From assembly GCA_030530205.1 (NCBI GenBank), contig JAUMVK010000003.1:62001-126000 (forward strand): a stretch of 64,000 nt of DNA, read 5' to 3'. This document shows, one piece after another, positions 24,787 to 33,901 of the stretch. The notes under the pieces are model-generated. The model was given only the letters and a program-made list of their open reading frames with translations. It was not told the origin of the DNA and ran no database searches. Each line of letters begins with the position of its first letter. The first letter of the stretch is position 1. This DNA comes from RGIG3701 sp030530205 (GTDB lineage: Bacteria; Planctomycetota; Planctomycetia; Pirellulales; Thermoguttaceae). Made by a program: the position numbers and the translations under genes.

Positions 24787-25824
24787 ATGAAACCCTGCTT
24801 CCAAAGCCGAATGATGAAAGCGCTGCGCCGCGAGCCGGTCGATCGTACGCCGATCTGGATGATGCGTCAGGCGGGCCGCTACATGGCGGAGTACCGGGCC
24901 GTTCGGGAGCGCGGCTCTTTTCTGGACCTTTGCAAAAAACCGGAACTCTGCGCCGAGGTCATGCTCACGGCCGTGGAAAAACTCGGCGTGGACGCGGCGA
25001 TCATTTTCGCTGACCTTCTGCCCATCCTTCAGGAAATGGGCCTCGATCTGGAGTTTCAGAAAGGGGAAGGCCCCGTCCTGCATAACGCGATCCATGACGC
25101 TTCCCGGATCGAAAATCTGCGTCCTCTGGAGGACGTTCAGGCGCTCGGGTACGTGTACGAGACGGTACGCAAAACGCGCGCGGGCCTCGATGAAAAACTC
25201 CCGCTGATCGGCTTCGCCGGTGCGCCGTTTACGCTCGCCAGCTACGCCATCGAAGGGCGCGCAAGCCGGAACTACCTCGAAGTCAAAACCATGATGTACA
25301 CCGCGCCGGAAGCGTGGGACCAGATCATGAGCCGGCTTTCCGATGCGGTCAGCGCGTACCTCTGCGCCCAGATCGACGCGGGGGCCGACGTCGTGCAGCT
25401 TTTCGACTCGTGGGTCGGCTGCCTCTCGCCGCGGGATTACATTCGTTTCGTCCAGCCGTACTCGGCCCGGGTCGTGGATCAGGTAAAAAGCCACTCGCCG
25501 GAAACGCCGGTCATTCACTTCACGACGGGAAACCCGATGCTTCTGCCCGCGGTGGCGGCGGCTGGCGGAGACTGCATCGGCACGGACTGGCGCATCGAAC
25601 CCGCCGCGGCCTGGGCGATGATCGGCGAAGACCGCGCGTTTCAGGGAAACCTGGACCCTGCGGTTTTACTGGCCGACGAAAAAGAAATGCGCCGCCAGAC
25701 CGAAGCCATATTCCACCAGATCGGGAACCGTCCCGGCTTCATTTTCAACCTCGGCCACGGCGTGCATCAGCAAACGCCCGTGGAAAACGTGGTGAAACTG
25801 GTGAAAATCGTCCATGGGGAATAA
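24787..25824 (+). CDS. hemE: Uroporphyrinogen decarboxylase
   Basis: HemE decarboxylates the four acetate side chains of uroporphyrinogen III to give coproporphyrinogen III in haem synthesis. The 345-residue product has the signature PIWMMRQAGRYMAEYR (residues 22-37) with the conserved arginines, AAIIFADLLPILQEMGLDLEF, GFAGAPFTLASYAIEG and LFDSWVGCLSP. The C-terminal FIFNLGHGVHQQTPVENV is typical. Length is normal. It is not clustered with other haem genes and follows copy C of the family 1 palindrome. Confidence 0.96.
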   Translation: MKPCFQSRMMKALRREPVDRTPIWMMRQAGRYMAEYRAVRERGSFLDLCKKPELCAEVMLTAVEKLGVDAAIIFADLLPILQEMGLDLEFQKGEGPVLHNAIHDASRIENLRPLEDVQALGYVYETVRKTRAGLDEKLPLIGFAGAPFTLASYAIEGRASRNYLEVKTMMYTAPEAWDQIMSRLSDAVSAYLCAQIDAGADVVQLFDSWVGCLSPRDYIRFVQPYSARVVDQVKSHSPETPVIHFTTGNPMLLPAVAAAGGDCIGTDWRIEPAAAWAMIGEDRAFQGNLDPAVLLADEKEMRRQTEAIFHQIGNRPGFIFNLGHGVHQQTPVENVVKLVKIVHGE

Positions 25825-25915
25825 GATTTTGATCCAATTCTCCATCCTTACTTGATGAACTTCCCTTGAATTTCACATTTAAATCCTTTTTTTCATTTAC
25901 CCAAAGGAAACAATT

Positions 25916-27175
25916 ATGTCCGTTCCCAAACTCACTCGCCGTCAGTTCCTCGCCTCCGCATCGCTCGCGGCGGCCGCGGCTCCCTGCGTCCTTCCATCCC
26001 ACGTACTCGGCCTGGAAGGAAAACTCTCCCCGAACGAAAAACTTTACTGTGCCCACGTCGGTTACGGAAACCGCGGTCATGAGCTGATGGGCGGGTTCCT
26101 CGGTGCCGACGAGTTCCACTACGTCGCCGTGAGCGACTGCTTCAAGTCCCGCAAAGATGAAGCTGTTGGTCGAATCAACGAGCGGTACGGGAATTCCGAC
26201 TGCAAAGGGTACGACCGCTACGAAGACATTCTGGACCGGAACGACATCGACGTGATCATCAACTCCACGCCGGACCACTGGCACACGAAAATCGCCATCG
26301 AGACGGTCAAGTCCGGGAAGGACATTTACTGCGAAAAGCCGCTGACCCTCACCCCGATCGAGAGCCGCCAGATCGTCCGCGCGGTCCGGAAATACAATCG
26401 CGTCTTCACGGGTGGTTCCCAGCGCGTGATGGAAGACTACGGCTACATGGCCCCCGTGATCCAGTCCGGCGCCATCGGCAAAGTGAAGGAAGTTTACGTC
26501 GAAGTCGGAAACCCGCCGATCGAGTGCTGGCTCCCCGCTCAGGAACAGCCGGAAGGACTGGATTGGGACCGCTGGCTCGGGCAGGCTCCTTGGGCGCCCT
26601 ACAATGAATGGCGCTGCTCGGGCAGTTACGGCGGCGGATGGCGTATTTTCCAGGAGTACGGGAACGGTTTCCTCGCGGACTGGGGTGCGCACAAATTCGC
26701 CGGTGCGCTCTACATTCTGGGGATGGACACGGAGGAGCCCGTGACACTCCTTCCGCCGCACTGTGAAGAAAACGAAACGAACGGCGTGCTGGCGATCTTC
26801 GCCAACGGAATGAAGATCTACCACGCCCGCGGCGGCCACGACATTACGTTCGTCGGCACGGAAGGGACCTTCCGCCACCAGCAGGACCGCGACCGGATCA
26901 AGCCGCTCCACGCGGTGGACGTCCGCCGCTACCACGGCGGCGCGCAGCGGATCCAGGACGATTTCTCGTGGTGCGTTCGTCACCGCGTGCGTCCGTTCCA
27001 GGACGTGATCTACCCGGCCACCGCCGCGGTTCTGTGCCAGCTCATGGCCTTCTGCTACCGCGTGAACCGCCGTCTTGACTGGGACCGTGAAACCTGCACG
27101 TTCAAAAACGATGAAGCCGCCTCGCGTCTCGTGCGCCGGGTGCAGAGATTCCCGTATCAGATCGAAGAGGTCTGA
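25916..27175 (+). CDS. Tat-exported Gfo/Idh/MocA-family oxidoreductase
   Basis: The 419-residue product begins with a twin-arginine signal (LTRRQFLAS, R8-R9, then an alanine-rich helix). A Rossmann domain follows, with VGYGNRGHELMG (48-59), DVIINSTPDHWHTKIAIE and YCEKPLTLTP (EKP at 140-142). The latter two are the family signatures, EKP holding the conserved lysine. The second domain includes WDRWLGQAPWAPYNEWRC and FLADWGAHKF. These proteins are abundant in planctomycetes and are thought to act on sugars or sugar derivatives with NAD(P). Substrate unknown. It is followed on the same strand by a secreted HEAT protein and a large glycosidase. Confidence 0.85.
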   Translation: MSVPKLTRRQFLASASLAAAAAPCVLPSHVLGLEGKLSPNEKLYCAHVGYGNRGHELMGGFLGADEFHYVAVSDCFKSRKDEAVGRINERYGNSDCKGYDRYEDILDRNDIDVIINSTPDHWHTKIAIETVKSGKDIYCEKPLTLTPIESRQIVRAVRKYNRVFTGGSQRVMEDYGYMAPVIQSGAIGKVKEVYVEVGNPPIECWLPAQEQPEGLDWDRWLGQAPWAPYNEWRCSGSYGGGWRIFQEYGNGFLADWGAHKFAGALYILGMDTEEPVTLLPPHCEENETNGVLAIFANGMKIYHARGGHDITFVGTEGTFRHQQDRDRIKPLHAVDVRRYHGGAQRIQDDFSWCVRHRVRPFQDVIYPATAAVLCQLMAFCYRVNRRLDWDRETCTFKNDEAASRLVRRVQRFPYQIEEV

Positions 27176-27285
27176 TTTTCCCCCTCCTCTTTCAAGCCTC
27201 TTCTTTCCCGAAAAGGCCTGAACCCCGTCCACTCCCGTTTCCGGAGCGGCTTCCAAATTAACTTTTGACCTTTACAGGATTTAAA

Positions 27286-29010
27286 ATGAAAAAAATATTT
27301 TTCCTCATTTTCCTTTTCGTCTGCTCCTTCGCCGCGGCGCAGGACGCTTCGCGGTACCTCGGTTCCATTAACGGAAATTTCGAGCAGAATCCCAAACTCG
27401 CCGACCTGCTCGGCCCCATGGCGGACTGGAACGGCGACCGTCTGGCCGCCCTTCAGACCTGGCAGGAGTACGTTTACAGAAACTCCGCTCCGGGTAAAGA
27501 CCCCAGCGACGCCAAAGCGCAGATGAAAGAAGCGCTTCAGAATGATTCCGTCCCGAACGACGTGAAAGTCTTCCTGATCATGCAGTTCCAGCGCGTCGGG
27601 ACCGCCGCCGATCTGCCCGCCCTCGTGCCGTTCCTCACCTCGCAGGAATACACGCTACGCGACGAAGCGATCCGCACGATCTCCGCGATCCCGGGCGATG
27701 AAGCCGTCGCTACGCTGAAGAAGGCCGCCGAGAAGGCCGACGATGCGGACCGTCAGCGTATTTCCCAGGCGATCCGCCAGCGCAAGCAGGACATTTCAAC
27801 GGCCGTGGAGACCGAATTCCCCCAGGCTTTGCCGTATGTGAGCGCCGACAAAGTGGAAGAGTACATGAAAGGCTGGTCCGGTTTCAGCGTCGAAAAGAAG
27901 ATCCAGACGCTTGCTTCGCTGACCGTCCTTGGTGACCGCAAGTACACGAAATACGCAGTGGAAGCCACCCAGACCACCGGCGATGATGAAGACTCCCGGG
28001 CGCTGCGCCGCGAAGGGATCCTCGCCCTCGAAAAACTCGGGACCGCGAATGAAGTCCCGCTTCTGCTCGAAAATCTGAAATTTGACCGTTGGCTGGTGGT
28101 GCTCGTCTCAAGCCGCATCGAGTCGAAAGGTTTCGACGAAGCTTTGATCAAAGCCATGAACGACGCGGACGGAGATACGTTCTCGGCCATCTGCGCGATT
28201 CTGGCCGAGCGGAACGGCAACGTTTTCGAGGACATTGTGAAGCGCCTCCAGCTGAAAGACTGCCCGAACCGGAACTGGCTGATGGAAAGCGCGTGCAAAA
28301 TGGCGACGAAAGAACAAACGCCGCAGCTCGCCGCGACCCTGGAACTTTTCAACGCTGGCCGTGACCGTGACGAAGCGGAAAAACGCATCGCGGCGGTCTG
28401 TGCGGGCGATTCCTCTGCGCTGACTGGAACGAACATCGAAATCCCGGAAGAAATCCTCCTTCCGCTGCTTGGCCGAATTGGTGACGACGCGGCCTGGGAT
28501 CGGATCGAAGACGGCATGGAAAACGAGAAACTCCGCGACGCGGCCATCCGTGGCCTTTGCAATCTTCCCAACGCGAAGCAGGCCGAAAAGATGCTCGACG
28601 TGGTGGACGGTGACACGGTGAACGCCGACCAGAAAATTCAGGCTCTGCGCGCGTACATCCGGGTCGTTTCGCTCCGTGACGAGGAGATCGGGATCCGCGC
28701 CAATTCGCAGCAAAAGCTGGAAATGCTTCGCGAGGCCCTCAAACGCGTGACCCGCGTCGATGAGAAAAAGCTGATCCTCAGCCGCCTGAACGCGATCCGT
28801 GACCGCAAAACGGCCGAGTTCGCGATGGAATTCTTCGGCGATCCGGAGCTTCAGTTCGACGCTTACCGCGCGTTCCTCGACATTGCTCACCACGATAATG
28901 TGCGCAAGCCGAACGCCGACTTCTTCCGCCCGGTGCTGGAAGAGATCATTCGGAACTGCAAAGATCAGTACCAGGTTGAAAGAGCGAAGCGCTACCGCGA
29001 TAATTTGTAA
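27286..29010 (+). CDS. Secreted HEAT-repeat protein
   Basis: About 574 residues. The ATG at 27286 gives a signal peptide (KIFFLIFLFVCSFAAAQ, 1-18). The mature part is almost entirely alpha-helical with repeated paired helices such as LPALVPFLTSQEYTLRDEA, EGILALEKLGTANEVPLLLE and DDAAWDRIEDGMENEKLRDA. This fits HEAT/PBS-lyase-like repeats, which make protein-binding scaffolds. It has no catalytic motif I can see. A short gap separates it from the upstream Gfo/Idh/MocA gene and 81 bases from the downstream glycosidase. Confidence 0.75.
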   Translation: MKKIFFLIFLFVCSFAAAQDASRYLGSINGNFEQNPKLADLLGPMADWNGDRLAALQTWQEYVYRNSAPGKDPSDAKAQMKEALQNDSVPNDVKVFLIMQFQRVGTAADLPALVPFLTSQEYTLRDEAIRTISAIPGDEAVATLKKAAEKADDADRQRISQAIRQRKQDISTAVETEFPQALPYVSADKVEEYMKGWSGFSVEKKIQTLASLTVLGDRKYTKYAVEATQTTGDDEDSRALRREGILALEKLGTANEVPLLLENLKFDRWLVVLVSSRIESKGFDEALIKAMNDADGDTFSAICAILAERNGNVFEDIVKRLQLKDCPNRNWLMESACKMATKEQTPQLAATLELFNAGRDRDEAEKRIAAVCAGDSSALTGTNIEIPEEILLPLLGRIGDDAAWDRIEDGMENEKLRDAAIRGLCNLPNAKQAEKMLDVVDGDTVNADQKIQALRAYIRVVSLRDEEIGIRANSQQKLEMLREALKRVTRVDEKKLILSRLNAIRDRKTAEFAMEFFGDPELQFDAYRAFLDIAHHDNVRKPNADFFRPVLEEIIRNCKDQYQVERAKRYRDNL

Positions 29011-29091
29011 GATTTGAAACGCCGAAACCCGGGAGTCTCGCGAAAGCGGGACTCCCGCCTGATTCCTCCCTCCTTTCTTTCAGCCCTCGCC

Positions 29092-32000
29092 ATGAAACAC
29101 TTCCTTCCCGTTCTTTTGTTTTTCCTTTCTTTTTCTACTTTCCTTCAGGCCGCCGAGCCGGTTTTGACGCAGGAAGAAAGCCAGGCGTTTTACCGGACGC
29201 TTCTGGAGGTCCTGCAAAATCCGGGGCCGTGCTACTCGCCCAAAACGCACCTGATCTACGGCTGCGACGTGGTGCAGCTTCCGACTCCCGAAATGGTGCG
29301 GGACCTGAACCCCAACCCGGTCGGTTACGGGTCGGGGCTGGACGACTGCGCGCTTTACTCCGGAACGCTTCTTTACGGTCTGGTGCGGCTTTACAATCGG
29401 ACGCACGACGACACGCTGGCGCCGCTGGTTCGTGACGCCTGGCTCGGGATGCGCAACATCGGGAGCGCCCACCGGATCCGCGGCTACGTCACCCGCGGCG
29501 TGCATCCCGACGATCCGACCGCCACTTACGTCACGTCCTCCCGCGACCAGTACACGCATTACGTCGAGGCGATCTGGGCGTACTATTTCTGCCCGGTGAG
29601 CACCGCCGAGGACCGGGAGGAGATCAAGGAGCTTCTGACCGTTCTGGCCGACTCGCTCATCGACGAGATCACGCCGGAAAACGACTGGTCGATCCGGCGC
29701 TCCGACGGTCTTCACGACCCGCGCGGACTGCACAAAATGTGGAAGGTTTACGCGCACGAGTGGGCGCGCCTCCCGATGATCTACGCCGCCGCGTGGCAGC
29801 TGACCGGGAACGAAAAATACCGCGCCGAGTGCCTGAAATATTTGGACGAAGCGATCACGCAAAGCCTCGATTTGCCGAACAAACCGGAAAACGAGACGAA
29901 CGCGTGGATCCCCAGCTACAGTCTGTACCAGATGGCCTGCTCGCTGGAAGTTTTGTACGTGACCGAGCCGGACGCGGAGCGCAAGGCGCGGATCCTTGAG
30001 GCGATCCGGGTCTGCTCGGCCTTTTCGCAGAAACGTTTGCCGAAGCTGACGGTCGGGCGGTCCAGCCTCCGGGATTTCTCGGAGCTTCTCATCGCGGAGT
30101 CCGTTCTTCCGGACCTTCCACTTCCGGCGGAGGCGCGTGAACCCCTGAAAGAAACGCTGAAAGTGGGCGGTCTCCGCTCCAAATACCTCGGCCAAACCGC
30201 GCATTTGATCCGGCTCTACGCCAACGCGGTGGCTTCCGGTCTGGCGCCGCTTCCGGACGCGGTTTCGCCCGCCAAACCCCAAGAGGAAACGACCGCCGCG
30301 CCCGCCGTGCCGACGGAGAAAAAACTCTCCCGCTTCGTCTGGACCCAGAAGCCCAATCCGCCGCGCGTGAACCCGAATCTGGTCCATTTCGTCGTCCCGG
30401 AAGTTTGCGAGAGTGAGGACTTTCCGAAACTCGCGAGCCTGCCCGCCCGAACCATCACGTGGGCCACGGGCTGGAACGAAGAAATCTCCACGCCACGCGC
30501 GGACTTCATTCTGACCGATGCCGTGACCGACGCGAAGATCCAGGCGTGGAAAGCCCGCAAGAAGCCGTTCTTCGTGCTGGTTTCGGCCGCTCCAACCGTG
30601 GAATCAGCTGAAGCCTGGAAGGCCCTGAAAGCCGCCGCGCCAGCGTTTCAGGCCGTGATTTGGGGAAAGGGGCCGGAGCCGTGGCAGCTGAAACTCGACG
30701 CCGAGGCCCAGAAGTACGCCCTGCCGGTCCCGCTGGGCCGCGCGTACATGCAAATGGACCGGTGGGAATTCGTTCTGCGGCCAGTCAGCTCCGTCCCGGA
30801 GGACATTAAGGCCCGCCGTCCGCGCGTCTGGAGCATGACGCCCGACCTGGTCGCCGCCAGTGACGAGTTAAGGCCCGAATCGGTCCCGGACGCGGAATCG
30901 TACGTCCGTGTTTCGGTCAAAAACCCGTCGTACCTCGAGCTGACGAACGGCTCGCCGTACATTCCGATCGGGACGAACCTCTGCATTCTGCGCGACGCCC
31001 AAACCAACGCGGCCGACGAAACGACCGTGCGTTTGCTCAGCGATGAGGAAGCGCTGGAGCGGCTGGAGTTTTACTTCCAAAAAATCTCGGAAAACGGCGG
31101 AAACTACGCCCGGATCTGGCTCGGAATGCCGCAGTTTGACATCGAAACGGAAAGACCGGGGCATTTCGACCCGAAAAAGATCGAAAACGTGCGCCGGATG
31201 CTCGATCTGGCCTCAAAATACGGCATTCGGCTGAAACTCTGCATCGAGCACTTCCGCAAACTGGGCGAAGAAGGCCCGTGGGAAAACGGTCACGTCACGT
31301 TCAGCAAACCGATCTACCGGGAAACGCTCAAGAACATGCAGGGCTTCACCGACACCGAAACGGGCAGGGCGTACTACCTCGCCCGGACCGCGAAGTACAT
31401 CGAAGAATTCGGCTCGCACCCGGCGGTTTACGGCTGGGAGCTTTGGAACGAGGTTTACTTCCCGGTCGAGTGGACGTACTTCATGCTGGACCGCGTGAAC
31501 GCCATGCAGCCGAAGCAGATGGTTTTCCAGTCGCTCGGAAGTTTCGACTCGGAGATCCAGTACCAGCGCAACGTCGAGTACACGAAGATCCCGAAAAATA
31601 TTCTGCTCCAGATCCACCGCTACTACGACCCGGGCGCACCGCTGCCGATCTGCCAGGCGCCTATGGACCAGCTTTGCGCCAGCGCGGTACAGACTCCGCG
31701 GTCGTGGGGCGTGAAGAAGCCGATCCTCGCCACGGAGCTGGGCGCGGTGAAAAGCCGGCACTCGGGACCGTCGGAGCTTTACGAGATCGACACGGAGGGC
31801 GTTCTGTTCCACGACATTTTGTTTGCGCCGTTCTTCACCGGCTCGGCCGGTTCCGGCCATTGCTGGCACTGGAATATTTACCTCGAAAAGCACGATTTGT
31901 GGTGGCAGATCGGCCGTTTCACCGAAGCGATCAAGGGCGTGAACCCGATCGAGGAGGCGTTCGAGCCGTTCACCTCCGAGCAGAACGGCCTGCGTCTGTA

Positions 32001-32244
32001 CGGTCTGAAAGGGACGAAAACCACGCTGGTCTGGATCCGGGACGGGGAGAACGACTCGAAGAAAGAACTGATCGAGAAAAAACCGGTGGAGGCCCGGCAG
32101 AACGTGACCGTGAAACTCGACGGGATCGTGGCCGGGACACTGGATTGCTACGACCCGTGGACGAACACGCACACGGAGCTGACGGTCAAAGACGGGGTGG
32201 TCACGATCCCGGCCCTGAAACGGTCGTGTGTGTTGAGGTTTTGA
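29092..32244 (+). CDS. Secreted two-module protein with C-terminal GH5-like glycosidase
   Basis: About 1050 residues with signal peptide 1-20 (FLPVLLFFLSFSTFLQA). Residues of roughly 20-390 form a helical domain (LLYGLVRLYNRTHDDTLAPL, WARLPMIYAAAWQLTGNEKY), like an (alpha/alpha)n barrel. A linker with Ala/Pro/Thr/Glu follows, then a mixed domain (about 430-600). The last part from about residue 625 is a clan GH-A barrel: GSPYIPIGTNL, RIWLGMPQFD, GWELWNEV with candidate acid/base E787, and ILATELGAV with candidate nucleophile E882. The combination suggests a polysaccharide-degrading enzyme. The specific substrate is not readable from sequence. Confidence 0.7.
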   Translation: MKHFLPVLLFFLSFSTFLQAAEPVLTQEESQAFYRTLLEVLQNPGPCYSPKTHLIYGCDVVQLPTPEMVRDLNPNPVGYGSGLDDCALYSGTLLYGLVRLYNRTHDDTLAPLVRDAWLGMRNIGSAHRIRGYVTRGVHPDDPTATYVTSSRDQYTHYVEAIWAYYFCPVSTAEDREEIKELLTVLADSLIDEITPENDWSIRRSDGLHDPRGLHKMWKVYAHEWARLPMIYAAAWQLTGNEKYRAECLKYLDEAITQSLDLPNKPENETNAWIPSYSLYQMACSLEVLYVTEPDAERKARILEAIRVCSAFSQKRLPKLTVGRSSLRDFSELLIAESVLPDLPLPAEAREPLKETLKVGGLRSKYLGQTAHLIRLYANAVASGLAPLPDAVSPAKPQEETTAAPAVPTEKKLSRFVWTQKPNPPRVNPNLVHFVVPEVCESEDFPKLASLPARTITWATGWNEEISTPRADFILTDAVTDAKIQAWKARKKPFFVLVSAAPTVESAEAWKALKAAAPAFQAVIWGKGPEPWQLKLDAEAQKYALPVPLGRAYMQMDRWEFVLRPVSSVPEDIKARRPRVWSMTPDLVAASDELRPESVPDAESYVRVSVKNPSYLELTNGSPYIPIGTNLCILRDAQTNAADETTVRLLSDEEALERLEFYFQKISENGGNYARIWLGMPQFDIETERPGHFDPKKIENVRRMLDLASKYGIRLKLCIEHFRKLGEEGPWENGHVTFSKPIYRETLKNMQGFTDTETGRAYYLARTAKYIEEFGSHPAVYGWELWNEVYFPVEWTYFMLDRVNAMQPKQMVFQSLGSFDSEIQYQRNVEYTKIPKNILLQIHRYYDPGAPLPICQAPMDQLCASAVQTPRSWGVKKPILATELGAVKSRHSGPSELYEIDTEGVLFHDILFAPFFTGSAGSGHCWHWNIYLEKHDLWWQIGRFTEAIKGVNPIEEAFEPFTSEQNGLRLYGLKGTKTTLVWIRDGENDSKKELIEKKPVEARQNVTVKLDGIVAGTLDCYDPWTNTHTELTVKDGVVTIPALKRSCVLRF

Positions 32245-32246
32245 TC

Positions 32247-32391
32247 TTACGGGGACGACGCTTCCAGCGTCGTTTAAAAAGACTTGCAAAGATCTTGAGC
32301 GCGCTATTCGACTCCCCCCGACGCGTAATTCAGCGCTTCGCGCTCCATTACCGCCTCGCATTTGACGACGCAGGAAGCGTTGTCCCCGTAA
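32247..32391. repeat. Family 3 inverted repeat, copy 2
   Basis: Arms TTACGGGGACGACGCTTCCA (from 32247) and its near complement AGGAAGCGTTGTCCCCGTAA (to 32391) enclose about 85 bases with further short hairpins (GCGCTTCGCGC). It begins three bases after the glycosidase stop. Confidence 0.75.
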
Positions 32392-32394
32392 AAA

Positions 32395-32421
32395 AAGGGC
32401 CTTACGTCATGTAAGGCCCTT
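32395..32421 (-). terminator. Terminator after the DUF1559 gene
   Basis: AAGGGCCTTAC-ATGAC-GTAAGGCCCTT forms an 11-base stem, followed on the minus strand by TTTTTT. It lies 24 bases beyond the DUF1559 stop. Confidence 0.85.
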
Positions 32422-32444
32422 GTATTTTTCAGGAGGTTAACTCA

Positions 32445-33470
32445 TCATTCCGGCTTCTGAGCCGCCATGCCATCCTTACGGTTAGCCAGGCAGGCGTGTA
32501 CTGCAGGGTCGATGCTGTAAGAAATCTGCTGAACGGAAGCATCCGCCATCGCCATTGCGAAAGAACCAGCGTGAGGACCACCGAACGCATAGTACGGCGT
32601 GCCCGTGGTGGTGGTCGTAGTAGGTTTATCCTGCATCGGCGGATAAGAAGTTCCAGTCGCGTTAACGGAACTGCCGCTCATACTGAACGCAGTGTACACA
32701 CCAGCCGAACGGAAGTTCGAGTTCGCGGTGCCGTTCACAACACCCGCGTACAATACGTTCATGTCGCCGTTATACGCGTCTTCGTATTTATCAGCGTAAA
32801 CGAATTTCTCACCAATGAGGTAAGTGTTCGTCGTTCCGTCACGAATTTCGCCCATTTTCGTTTCGCTGACGTCAAAAATGATGCCCGTCGGTTGGGTCGA
32901 GGCGGTATTCTTGATTTGGCTGACTTTATTGGGATACGAAGTCGCGTTATTCGTTGCAGACATCGTGGTCGTTCCGTAGCAGGCGGCGTAGTCGCCTTTG
33001 CATCCCTGGGTGGCCGAGAAGTTACTGTCGTTATACGTACCGGAAACCGTAAAGAGTTTGGCTGTACGGCGTGACGGGCAAATGAAAGCATTGATTGCGG
33101 TGCTCATACGTTCCGCAGAAGCTTTCTTCGTGATGGAGGTATTGGAACCGTTCGAGCCAAGCTGATGGAGCGCGTTCTGTTCCAGGTATGGAAGCAAAGA
33201 GTACGCCCAGTTTCCTGACTGACCTTTTCCGAAACCACGGTCAGGGTCGCCGCAGAAGGAGGAACTCCAACCACCAGACGGGAATTTCTGGTTAGAACTT
33301 TCGTGGTTCATGCACGCCAGACCGAGCTGCTTCAGGTTGTTTCCGCACTGCATACGGCGGGCGGCTTCACGAGCCTGCTGAACGGCCGGCAGGAGCAGAC
33401 CCACCAGCATCCCGATGATCGCGATTACGACGAGCAATTCCACAAGGGTAAAGCCTTTTCGCTGTGTCAT
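32445..33470 (-). CDS. DUF1559 protein with prepilin-type N-terminal helix
   Basis: The 341-residue product begins MTQRKGFTLVELLVVIAIIG, a prepilin cleavage motif (G-FTLVE) and hydrophobic helix. The helix is followed by LLPAVQQAREAARRMQC and NNLKQLGLA, the planctomycete DUF1559/SBP_bac_10-type hallmark. The C-terminal H-x9-DG-type block reads FGGPHAGSFAMAMADASVQ. DUF1559 proteins occur in large families in Planctomycetota, and their function in the envelope or as pseudopilins is not settled. ATG 33470 is chosen for this N-terminus. A good promoter lies upstream and a strong terminator downstream, so it is a single-gene unit. Confidence 0.9.
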   Translation of the reverse strand: MTQRKGFTLVELLVVIAIIGMLVGLLLPAVQQAREAARRMQCGNNLKQLGLACMNHESSNQKFPSGGWSSSFCGDPDRGFGKGQSGNWAYSLLPYLEQNALHQLGSNGSNTSITKKASAERMSTAINAFICPSRRTAKLFTVSGTYNDSNFSATQGCKGDYAACYGTTTMSATNNATSYPNKVSQIKNTASTQPTGIIFDVSETKMGEIRDGTTNTYLIGEKFVYADKYEDAYNGDMNVLYAGVVNGTANSNFRSAGVYTAFSMSGSSVNATGTSYPPMQDKPTTTTTTGTPYYAFGGPHAGSFAMAMADASVQQISYSIDPAVHACLANRKDGMAAQKPE

Positions 33471-33558
33471 TTTATTTTCTCCATTAAAAGGGATTTTGCT
33501 CTGCCGCCGGAGAAGTCTTCTCACCCAAAGCCCGGCCGCAAGGTTACTTTAAAGTTAT

Positions 33559-33586
33559 ATTTTACACAAAATTTGATTTTTGTCAA
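33559..33586 (-). promoter_or_regulatory. Predicted promoter of the DUF1559 gene
   Basis: Minus-strand TTGACA (33586-33581), 16 bases, TAAAAT (33564-33559), about 90 bases before the ATG. Confidence 0.65.
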
Positions 33587-33786
33587 AGAGAGGGGCCCTC
33601 AAAAAAGCAAATTTTTATGTAAAAATAGTTAAAATTTGGAAAATATTCTCTCAAGAGAAACTTTCTCCTTGTTTTATACGTAAATCTTTTTTAATTAGTT
33701 GCGTAAAATTAAAATTTTGCCAAAGATTTTCCCTAAATTTTGCGAAAGTTCGTCCCCCCCCTTCTTTTCTTTTAACGGGATTGGAT

Positions 33787-33792
33787 TATAAT
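33787..33792 (+). promoter_or_regulatory. Possible -10 box of the aminotransferase gene
   Basis: Perfect TATAAT 110 bases before the ATG at 33902. No good -35 box is visible at the right distance, only pyrimidine-rich DNA. Confidence 0.35.
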
Positions 33793-33901
33793 GTGGGGTT
33801 AAAATAATCAATATTGAGAGTCAGTAATGGAGGCTTTTCCCTTTCTGGACTCTCATTTCAATGTACGCCCTTTTATTGGTTTTCGCAAATCAGGAACTAC
33901 A

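Noticed and set aside
29080..30387. Minus-strand open frame of 435 codons opposite the two-module glycosidase
   Set aside because: Shadow frame with no family features; it overlaps the signal peptide region of a convincing gene.
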